24,125 bases of DNA from CAMLFJ01 sp040902305 (GTDB lineage Bacteria; Methylomirabilota; Methylomirabilia; Rokubacteriales; CSP1-6). The position numbers and the translations under genes are program-made. The stretch is taken from assembly GCA_040902305.1 (NCBI GenBank), contig JBBDXN010000088.1, forward strand, positions 1-24,125, in the 5' to 3' direction. Within the stretch, counting starts at the first letter, position 1; the number at the start of each line of letters is the position of its first letter. The notes under the pieces are model-generated. The model made no database searches. It saw nothing but the letters and a program-made list of their open reading frames with translations, and had not been told where the DNA came from. Of the stretch, positions 7,527 to 13,752 are shown piece after piece.

Positions 7527-8612
7527 ATGCGAGTGCCCGCCGCGCAGATCCGGCAGCAGCTGGAGTCCGTGTTCACCGCCTGGGGGATGTCCCCGGCGCA
7601 CGCCGCCACCACCGCGGAGATGATGGTCGAGACCGACCTGCGCGGGGTGGACTCGCACGGCATCTCGATGCTGCCGACCTACGACAAGGAGTTCCGCGCC
7701 GGGCGGCTCAACATGCGCCCGGTCTGGAAGACGGTGCGCGACCTGCCGTCGATCGCGCGCATCGACGCGGATCGCTCGCTCGGCCACCCGGTGTCGGCGC
7801 ACGCCATGAACCTGGCGGTCGACAAGTGCCTGACCACCGGGGTGGCGGTCGTCGCGGTGTTCAACTCGCATCACTTCGGGGCCGCGGGCTGCTACGCGAA
7901 GATCGCGGCGGATCGCGGCGTGATCGGTATGGTGACCTCGGCCACCCGCGGCGTCACGCTCGTGCCCACGTTCGCGGCGGAGCCGGTGATGGGCACGAAC
8001 CCGCTGGCCTTCGCGGCGCCGGCCCGGAAGAACGCGTCGTTCGAGCTCGACATGGCCACCACCACCGTCGCGGCCGGCAAGGTGAAGGTCTACAAGCTCA
8101 ACCACAGGCCGGTGCCCTCGGGCTGGGTGGTGGACGGCGACGGCCGCCCGGTGACGGACGAGGCGACGGCGTTCCAGCACGTCTTCGAGCGGCCGGATGG
8201 CGGGATCACGCCGCTCGGCGGCAGCCGCGACCTGGGCGGCCACAAGGGCTATGGGCTGGCGGTGCTGGTGCACATCCTGGGCGGCACGCTCGCGGGCGCG
8301 TCGTTCTCGCCGCTGCGCAACCGCGTCCAGCGCGACTCGGACCCGCACAATATCGGCCACTTCTTCATGGCCATCGATCCGCGCGCCTTCCGCGACGAGG
8401 GCGAGTTCGAGCGCGATCTCGACGACGTGATCGACGTGCTGCACGGAGCCAGGCGCGTGGACCCGGATCAGCCGGTGATGGTGGCGGGCGATCCGGAGCG
8501 GCTCACGCGCGCCGAGCGCCTCGAGCAGGGCGTCCCGATCCCGGACGACCTGATGATCCAGCTCCGCGTGGCCACGACCGCGGCCGGCGTGCCCTTCGTG
8601 CTCGGCGGCTAG
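7527..8612 (+). CDS. Malate/L-lactate dehydrogenase-family (Ldh_2) NAD(P)-dependent oxidoreductase
   Basis: A 361-residue member of the family that includes malate/L-lactate dehydrogenases, ureidoglycolate dehydrogenase (AllD), diketogulonate reductase (YiaK/DlgD) and sulfolactate dehydrogenase (ComC), interconverting 2-hydroxy and 2-oxo acids. Signatures are ETDLRGVDSHGISMLP with the catalytic histidine H44, FNSHHFGAAGCYA (residues 112-124), VPTFAAEPVMGTNPLAFAAP for nucleotide binding, LDMATTTVAAGKV, and LGGHKGYGLAVLVHIL. The ATG at 7527 has AGGAG seven bases upstream. It runs co-directionally with the lactonase-like gene but is separated by the palindromic element and 78 bp. A link (lactone hydrolysis giving a hydroxy acid that is then oxidised) is plausible but only inferred. 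Exact substrate cannot be assigned. Confidence 0.9.
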   Translation: MRVPAAQIRQQLESVFTAWGMSPAHAATTAEMMVETDLRGVDSHGISMLPTYDKEFRAGRLNMRPVWKTVRDLPSIARIDADRSLGHPVSAHAMNLAVDKCLTTGVAVVAVFNSHHFGAAGCYAKIAADRGVIGMVTSATRGVTLVPTFAAEPVMGTNPLAFAAPARKNASFELDMATTTVAAGKVKVYKLNHRPVPSGWVVDGDGRPVTDEATAFQHVFERPDGGITPLGGSRDLGGHKGYGLAVLVHILGGTLAGASFSPLRNRVQRDSDPHNIGHFFMAIDPRAFRDEGEFERDLDDVIDVLHGARRVDPDQPVMVAGDPERLTRAERLEQGVPIPDDLMIQLRVATTAAGVPFVLGG

Positions 8613-8617
8613 CCACC

Positions 8618-8800
8618 CCTCACCCAGCCCTCTCCCCTGAGGGGAGAGGGAAGAGCGGGCGGGCCGGGCTGAACCCTCACCCTCAGGGGAGAGGGAAGAG
8701 CGGGCGGGCCTGGCTGAACCCTCTCCCCTGAGGGGAGAGGGAAGAGCGGGCAGGTCTGGCTGAACCCTCTCCCCTCTGGGGAGAGGGCAGGGTGAGGGGT
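8618..8800. repeat. Tandem array of about 46-bp units, each containing a pyrimidine/purine hairpin
   Basis: Three units (8628-8673, 8674-8718, 8719-8764; 46, 45 and 46 bp) plus a partial fourth (8765-8799). Most units carry CCCTCTCCCC and GGGGAGAGGG separated by three bases; unit 2 has a degraded left arm. Units are joined by AAGAGCGGGCGGGCC-like linkers. The array is bordered by CCCCTCACCC on the left and GGGTGAGGGG on the right, so the whole array is an inverted structure. It fills the gap between the convergent dehydrogenase (stop 8612) and GHKL ATPase (stop 8810) genes and probably ends transcription in both directions. Confidence 0.9.
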
Positions 8801-8809
8801 CCTCCGAGC

Positions 8810-10423
8810 TCAGTCGCGCGCGCGACGACGGGGGCGATGGCTGCGGCGCTCGAGGGCTCCGCCCCAGCTCGCGAGGAACGCGGTGACGAAGGCGTGCTCG
8901 CGCGCCGGCTCCACCGCGAGCGGCCCGAGGCAGAGCGCCACCGCGAGCGCGACGTGGTAGCCCTCGGAGCGGGAGGCCGCCGCCCGGCGGTAGGCCGGAT
9001 GCGCCTCGTTCACCCACACGGTCGCGTCGACGAGGCGGCCCAGCTCGACGTCGTCGGGCCGCGCCGCGAACTGGATACTCAGGCCGTACCGACCCGGGCG
9101 GCGCCCTCGGCCTTCGCCGCTCACATCTCGCGCGCCAGGGCTTGGCGGCGCCGCGACTTCGGGCATCGGAGCGGTACCTCTCGTCGAGTCGCGGGATCCG
9201 GAGGCTTCCGGCGCGGTCGGTGCCGGCGCCGGGCCGGCGACGAGGTCGGGCGCGAGCGGCGCGTCGGGTGCGCCAGTCAGGATCTGACCCTCGCTCGGCG
9301 CGAGTCCCCCGCCGCCGCGCCCGTCGACCGGCAGCGCGCGTTGTCCCCCGCTGCGCCGCTCGACCAGCGACGCCAGGAGCGGAAAGTCCTCGGCCAGGTC
9401 CACCAGAACGGTCTCGAGGTCGCGCTCGACCGGCCGGGCCGCGCGGCGGCGGCTCCGGTCGGCCTCGACCGGCGCGTCGCCCCACCGCGCGAGCTGGGCG
9501 CTCACCGCCTCCTGGATCGCCTTGCGATAGGCGAGGTAGAGCGCGCCGCGCGCGCCCGAGCGCACGAAGTCGCCCTTGTTGAGGGTGAGGCACTCGGCCA
9601 GAGCCGGCGCCTCGATGAGGCCGCCGATGCGGTCGCCCGCCGCGGGCGTCACGCCCAGCCAGTCCCATCCCCCCTTGATGACCTTGCCGAAGGTGCTGAC
9701 CGCCAGCCCGCGCCGTTCCTCGGACAGCGGCGCGCCGTCCCGCACCAGGTAGCCGATCGCGGAGGGCTTGCGCTTGCGGGCCATTCGCACCGCCAGCGCG
9801 GCCCGCTGATCGCCCGACCCGGGCTCCGTCGCGAGCGATCGGCCGTTGACGGCGAATCGAATCCCGCGCGGGTACTGGGCGGCCAGGATCTCGTCGAAGA
9901 ACGGCTCCAGGAGCGTCTGGAAATGCCGCCGCAGCGCGGCCTCGATGAAGCCGGCGTCGAGCAGCGGCGCCAGCGGATTCTCCAGGGTGAGACGTACCGC
10001 CGTCCCGCGGGCCCCCACCAGCCCGGGCGGCGTCACCCAGCGCCACGGCGCGCGCTGCCGGCCCCCGAGCGCCCACGAGGTAGCCACGTGCTTGCCGCCC
10101 CGCCGGGTCTCGGTCACGACCTCGCGGCTCACCAGGAGCGCGAGCTTGATGCCCACGCCCGCGAAGCCGATGCCCTGCCCGCGCGTCTTCGAGCTGATCG
10201 CCAGGTCATGGTAGCGGGCCAGCTCGCGCCGGCGCATGCCAAGGCCGTCGTCCACCAGCGTGAAGGTGCCCGCGGCCGGATCGGTCAGGACGGTGATCGT
10301 ACCGGCGCCCGAATCGAGGGCATTCGCGACGATCTCGGTGAGGATCGTCTCGTCCGTCGGGCCGGGATAGGCGTCGCGCAGGTCCTCGAGGAGGCGCAGC
10401 AGATCGACCCGGGTCTCACCCAT
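8810..10423 (-). CDS. GHKL (Hsp90/MutL/MORC-like) ATPase of unknown function
   Basis: A 537-residue protein with an N-terminal Bergerat-fold ATPase. The N box is ETILTEIVANALDSGA (E30, N34, with D37 on the same helix), the G1 box is VDDGLGM (57-63), and the G2/lid region is ISSKTRGQGIGFAGVGIKLA (76-95). This is the GHL (ATPase) arrangement and there is no histidine-kinase phosphoacceptor domain. A transducer-like domain with ENPLAPLLDAGFIEAALRRH and GVTPAAGDRIGGLIEAPALA follows. Residues about 360-445 are a low-complexity Gly/Pro/Ala linker, and the last about 90 residues form a separate alpha-helical domain with VNEAHPAYRRAAASRSEGYH. The ATG at 10423 has a poor Shine-Dalgarno. Neighbours are metabolic, so context does not explain it. 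MORC-like, Hsp90-like or MutL-like roles are possible. Confidence 0.75.
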   Translation of the reverse strand: MGETRVDLLRLLEDLRDAYPGPTDETILTEIVANALDSGAGTITVLTDPAAGTFTLVDDGLGMRRRELARYHDLAISSKTRGQGIGFAGVGIKLALLVSREVVTETRRGGKHVATSWALGGRQRAPWRWVTPPGLVGARGTAVRLTLENPLAPLLDAGFIEAALRRHFQTLLEPFFDEILAAQYPRGIRFAVNGRSLATEPGSGDQRAALAVRMARKRKPSAIGYLVRDGAPLSEERRGLAVSTFGKVIKGGWDWLGVTPAAGDRIGGLIEAPALAECLTLNKGDFVRSGARGALYLAYRKAIQEAVSAQLARWGDAPVEADRSRRRAARPVERDLETVLVDLAEDFPLLASLVERRSGGQRALPVDGRGGGGLAPSEGQILTGAPDAPLAPDLVAGPAPAPTAPEASGSRDSTRGTAPMPEVAAPPSPGARDVSGEGRGRRPGRYGLSIQFAARPDDVELGRLVDATVWVNEAHPAYRRAAASRSEGYHVALAVALCLGPLAVEPAREHAFVTAFLASWGGALERRSHRPRRRARD

Positions 10424-10456
10424 GGGCGATCACCGTGCGCGCTCGCGAGATGGCTC

Positions 10457-10477
10457 CTTCACGAACAGTCCGGCTCG
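10457..10477 (+). repeat. Solo copy of a 21-bp intergenic element
   Basis: TTCACGAACAGTCCGG at 10458-10473 matches, with one difference, the element TTC(A/G)(C/T)G(A/C)ATAGTCCSGG seen at 12768-12788 and 12856-12876. It lies in the 71-bp gap between the esterase and GHKL ATPase genes. Confidence 0.5.
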
Positions 10478-10494
10478 GGAGTGCTCGCGCTCGC

Positions 10495-11424
10495 TCAGCC
10501 GAGGGCCTTCCGCAGCGCCCCCGCCACTTCCCCGAGCAGCGCGCGCGACTGATCGAGGATGCGCGTCATCCGGAGGAAGCCGTGGAACATCCCGGGGTAC
10601 TGGGTCATCGTCACCGACCCGCCCGCCTCGCGCAGGCGCTTGGCGTAGGCTTCCCCCTCGTCGCGTAGCGGATCGCAGCCCGCGGTGATCACCAGCGCGG
10701 GCGGCAGATCGGCCAGGCTCTTGGCCAGCAGCGGCGAGGCGTTCGGCTCGCGGCCCTGCTCCGGGCGCGAGAGGTAGTGGCGCCAGAACCACCGCATGTC
10801 CTCCGTGGTCAGCAGGTAGCCGGTGGCGTTGTCGCGATAGGACGCGGTGTTGAAGTCGTGGTGGGTGACCGGATAGACCAGCACCTGCAGCGCGAGTCGG
10901 GGCCCGCTCCGGTCGCGCGCCAGCAGCGCCACCACCGCCGCGAGGTTGCCCCCGGCGCTGTCGCCGCCCACCGCGAGGCGGGCGGGGTCGAGTCCGAGCC
11001 GCACGGCATTGGCCACCACCCACTGGAAGCCCGCGTAGGAGTCTTCCACCGGTGTCGGGTACCTGAACTCCGGCGCCAGGCGGTAGTCCACCGCGGCCAC
11101 CGCGCAGCCGGCCGCGTTGACGATGGACCGGCAGATGCCGTCGTGCGTGTAGAGATCGCCGATCACCCAGCCGCCGCCGTGGTAGAAGACCAGCACCGGA
11201 TGCGGCCCGTGGCCGGCGGGGCTGTAGACCCGCACCGTGATCTCGCCGCCGGTCACCGGCACCCGGTGGTCCGCGACGGCGGGCACCTCCTCGACGGGAC
11301 CGAGGCCGGCGGTGCGCGTGCGCATGGACTCGCGGGCCTCGTCGGGCGTCGACTGCGGGATCGGCTTGAGGTTCAGCGCGGCGACGGTATCCACGACCTT
11401 CTGGGCTTGCGGATCGAGCGGCAT
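10495..11424 (-). CDS. Alpha/beta hydrolase of the hormone-sensitive lipase (HSL, family IV) esterase group
   Basis: A 309-residue cytoplasmic carboxylesterase. It has the family oxyanion-hole motif HGGGW (82-86), the nucleophile elbow GDSAGG with catalytic S156, D251 in CDPLRDEG and H281 in MFHGF, so the full triad is present. VVYPVTHHDFN-like and DYRLAPEF (113-120) are also typical, and the N-terminal 50 residues form the HSL cap. The ATG at 11424 is preceded by GGGAGGG with a six-base spacer. It lies downstream of the MFS gene (128-bp gap containing two perfect palindromes) and upstream of the GHKL ATPase gene. HSL esterases favour short-chain acyl esters; the natural substrate is unknown. 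Confidence 0.92.
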   Translation of the reverse strand: MPLDPQAQKVVDTVAALNLKPIPQSTPDEARESMRTRTAGLGPVEEVPAVADHRVPVTGGEITVRVYSPAGHGPHPVLVFYHGGGWVIGDLYTHDGICRSIVNAAGCAVAAVDYRLAPEFRYPTPVEDSYAGFQWVVANAVRLGLDPARLAVGGDSAGGNLAAVVALLARDRSGPRLALQVLVYPVTHHDFNTASYRDNATGYLLTTEDMRWFWRHYLSRPEQGREPNASPLLAKSLADLPPALVITAGCDPLRDEGEAYAKRLREAGGSVTMTQYPGMFHGFLRMTRILDQSRALLGEVAGALRKALG

Positions 11425-11508
11425 GGTGTGCCCTCCCGGGTGCGGCTCAGGTGATGCGGCGACAGTAGAGAATCCCGCCCGCGTCGTCAAGGGCGGCCCC
11501 GTCAAGCG

Positions 11509-11540
11509 GCGGTGCGCGCACCGCGCCGCTAGGCCTAGCG
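11509..11540. promoter_or_regulatory. Two adjacent perfect palindromes upstream of the esterase gene
   Basis: GCGGTGCGCGCACCGC (11509-11524, 16 bp) and CGCTAGGCCTAGCG (11527-11540, 14 bp) are each fully self-complementary and two bases apart. They start 12 bases past the MFS stop codon and lie 85-116 bases upstream of the esterase ATG. They could be dimeric regulator operators or transcript-end stems; no T-run follows. Confidence 0.35.
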
Positions 11541-11552
11541 CCTGCAGGGCGC

Positions 11553-12755
11553 TCAGTGCCCTGCGCCGCGGCGAAGGCGGCGCGTGCCGATCAGCAGCAC
11601 CGCCGCCCCCATCCAGGCCAGCCCGCCGTCGAGCAGGAAGGCGCCGGAGAGGCTCAGCGCGGCCAGCCCGCCGCTGACCAGCGGGCTCGCCGCGGTGCCC
11701 ACCTGCACGCTCAGCGCGAGCCAGCCGAAGGCGGCGCCGCGCCGCTCGCTCGACACGAGCGTCCCGCCGAGGGAGTAGGCCAGGGTGAGCGCGCCGCCCA
11801 GGCAGAACCCGGTGAGGCAGCGCAGCAGCATGAGGCTCTGCCAGCCGGGTGCGACGGCCATCAGCGCGCAGGGCAGGCCGCCCAGGAGCAGGCCGACCAG
11901 GAGTAGCCGCTCGGGCGGCCAGCGCTGGGCGAGCCGGCCCGCGACCAGGGCCGAGCCGGTGGCGCAGATGGCGGCGAGCGAGATGATCTCGCCCGATGTG
12001 GCGGCGATGCGGGTCACGTCGGGCAGGGCCGCGACTTTCAGAGGCACGAGGAGCGACAGGCCGCGGTCGATGAACTGGCCGATGAAGAGCAGGCCCAGCA
12101 CGAGCGGGAGCCCGCGCGTGCCCCAGATCTCTCGCAGGCCGAAGGTGGGGTCCTCGCCCGCCGCCGCTCCTGCCGCGTCGGCGGGTGGCCGGCCCTCGCT
12201 GAAGAGCAGGATCAGCCCGACGAGCGCGATCGCGCACATCCCCGCGGTGACGAAGAAGGCGTAGCGCAGGCCGAAGTGCGAGGCCACGTAGCCGCCCGCG
12301 GCCGGGCCCACCGCCACGCTCAGGAGCTGGGCGCCCTGCACGCGCCCGATGGCCACCGGCACCTTGTCCTTCGGGCACGACACGCTGGCCAGGGCCATCG
12401 CGAAGACCGAGAAGCCGGCGATGACGCCCTGGAGCACGCGCAGGATCAGGAGCTGGGTGACCGAGGTCACGAGGCCCATCGCGGCCACGATGATCACGAA
12501 GCCGGCGAGCGAGCGGATCATCATCATCTTGCGGCCCACCCGGTCGGCGAAGCGGCCCCAGAGCGGGCCCAGCAGGCCGGAGACCGCCGGGGTCACCGCG
12601 GTCAGCACGCCGGACCAGAGGGCGACCCGCGTGGGCTCGGTGACGCCCAGCTCGATCACGTAGAGCGGCAGGAAGGGCGAGAAGAACTGGAAGCCGACGA
12701 AGGCGATGAAGACGACGAGGGCCAGGGCCCAGACATTGCGCTCCCAGCTCTCCAC
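11553..12755 (-). CDS. MFS transporter, MdtG/drug-efflux-like
   Basis: A 400-residue major facilitator superfamily protein with about 12 hydrophobic segments in two halves. The N-terminus (WERNVWALALVVFIAFVGFQ, then FFSPFLPLYVIELGV) and the loop 2-3 motif A GPLWGRFADRVGRK (63-76) are diagnostic. RSLAGFVIIVAAMGLV, LQGVIAGFSVFAMALAS and GRVQGAQLLSVAVGPAAGGY resemble the MdtG branch of drug:H+ antiporters. A short hydrophilic loop near residue 195 (GRPPADAAGAAAGEDP) separates the halves. The start is GTG at 12755 without a clear Shine-Dalgarno. It is first of three co-directional genes (MFS, esterase, GHKL ATPase), with gaps of 128 and 71 bp, so shared transcription is uncertain. Substrate cannot be inferred. 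Confidence 0.9.
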   Translation of the reverse strand: MESWERNVWALALVVFIAFVGFQFFSPFLPLYVIELGVTEPTRVALWSGVLTAVTPAVSGLLGPLWGRFADRVGRKMMMIRSLAGFVIIVAAMGLVTSVTQLLILRVLQGVIAGFSVFAMALASVSCPKDKVPVAIGRVQGAQLLSVAVGPAAGGYVASHFGLRYAFFVTAGMCAIALVGLILLFSEGRPPADAAGAAAGEDPTFGLREIWGTRGLPLVLGLLFIGQFIDRGLSLLVPLKVAALPDVTRIAATSGEIISLAAICATGSALVAGRLAQRWPPERLLLVGLLLGGLPCALMAVAPGWQSLMLLRCLTGFCLGGALTLAYSLGGTLVSSERRGAAFGWLALSVQVGTAASPLVSGGLAALSLSGAFLLDGGLAWMGAAVLLIGTRRLRRGAGH

Positions 12756-12767
12756 CGGGCGCGCCGC

Positions 12768-12876
12768 CTAGCCCGGACTATTCACGAATGCGGGGATCGA
12801 AACGACTCCCTCTCCCTCGGCGAGGGAGAGGGTCGGGGTGAGGGTAGCGTCCGGGTTCACGCATAGTCCCGGCTAG
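12768..12876. repeat. MITE-like composite: inverted 21-bp ends around a hairpin
   Basis: The left end 12768-12788 and right end 12856-12876 are inverted copies of one 21-bp element (17 of 21 positions match). Between them lies an 11-bp perfect stem, CCCTCTCCCTC (12808-12818) with 12822-12832, followed by GGTGAGGG. It occupies nearly all of the 130-bp gap between the MFS start and the aldo/keto reductase stop. No ORF is inside. Confidence 0.65.
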
Positions 12877-12885
12877 CGGGCCGCG

Positions 12886-13752
12886 TCACGTGGGCAGGCC
12901 GAAGAGCGAGGACATCCGGGTGGCGTCGTGCAGGGCCGCCATCTCCGCGTCCGGGGTGCGGCGCGTGAAGCGACCGGCCGCGTCGAGCACGCGCGGCAGC
13001 AAGGCCAGGTCGCCCGCGGTATTGAGGAAGATGCCGGGCCGGCCGAGCACCCAGTGGACGGCCCGGTCGATGTCCTCCTGCCGCTCGAGCGGCTGGTACC
13101 ACGTGGCGTGGCTCCGGTCGGCGGTGGCCCAGGGCCCGCGCGCGATGGCCTTGATGGTCTGGACGGCCACGTTGCGCTCCCGGCAGATCGCGGTCACCTC
13201 GCCGAAGGCCTCGCGGTAGCGGTCGTTCTGGAGCATGAAGAAGTTGTAGGGCAGCAGGATCGAATCGAAATCGAAGCGGGCGAGGCTTCGCCGGTGCATC
13301 GCCGCGATGGGCCAGCCGTGGCCGGTGACGCCGATGGCGCGCGCGAGCCCCTGGGCCCGGGCCTCCACGAGCGCCTCGAGCGCGCCGTCCGGGCCCATCG
13401 CCTGGTCCCAGTCGTCGGGATGGCCCAGCGAGTGGAGCTGGATGAGATCGACGTGGTCCACCCGGAGCCGCTCGAGCGAGCGGTGGAGATCCTCGCGCGC
13501 CTCGCGGGCCCCCCGCGAGCCGGTCTTGGTGGCGAGGAAGAAGTCTTTCCGGTGCCGGGCCATCCACGGGCCGATGCGGAGCTCGGAGTCGCCGTAGCGC
13601 GCGGCGGTGTCGATGTGATTCACTCCGTGGGCGAGCAGGACCTCCAGCGCGCGATCGGCCTCGTCCTGGGTGGCCCGGGCGAGCGCGGCGGCCCCGAAGA
13701 TCGTGGCGGTGCTCTGATGCCCGGTGCGTCCGAACGGCCGGCGCTCGATCAT
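12886..13752 (-). CDS. Aldo/keto reductase
   Basis: A 288-residue NAD(P)H-dependent (beta/alpha)8 oxidoreductase. The catalytic tetrad is visible: D48 and Y53 in HIDTAARYGDSE, K76 in LATKTGSR and H107 in DLIQLHSLG. Further markers are RSLERLRVDHVDLIQLHS, RAIGVTGHGW and VHWVLGRPGIFLNTAGD near the C-terminus. The ATG at 13752 is chosen: it overlaps the TGA of the CoxL-like gene (ATGA) and has GAGGAG at usable spacing. An in-frame ATG at 13773 would add seven residues encoded by the hairpin flank. It ends the cupin-CoxL-AKR transcript and may reduce an aldehyde or ketone in the same pathway; that link is inferred from the coupling. Confidence 0.9.
   Translation of the reverse strand: MIERRPFGRTGHQSTATIFGAAALARATQDEADRALEVLLAHGVNHIDTAARYGDSELRIGPWMARHRKDFFLATKTGSRGAREAREDLHRSLERLRVDHVDLIQLHSLGHPDDWDQAMGPDGALEALVEARAQGLARAIGVTGHGWPIAAMHRRSLARFDFDSILLPYNFFMLQNDRYREAFGEVTAICRERNVAVQTIKAIARGPWATADRSHATWYQPLERQEDIDRAVHWVLGRPGIFLNTAGDLALLPRVLDAAGRFTRRTPDAEMAALHDATRMSSLFGLPT

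Noticed and set aside
8618..8800. CRISPR-like array
   Set aside because: The whole 46-bp unit, including the linker, is repeated; there are no unique spacers, the units are palindromic, and no cas genes are present.
7521..10076. An 851-codon minus-strand open frame spanning the dehydrogenase, the repeat array and the GHKL gene
   Set aside because: Arginine/glycine/alanine-rich shadow frame of high-GC genes; it is antisense to the well-supported Ldh_2 gene and in another frame of the GHKL gene, and matches no domain.
11424..12378. N-terminal extension of the esterase through the MFS gene
   Set aside because: The added residues are a shadow of the MFS frame. The HSL N-terminus and a strong ribosome site mark the ATG at 11424.
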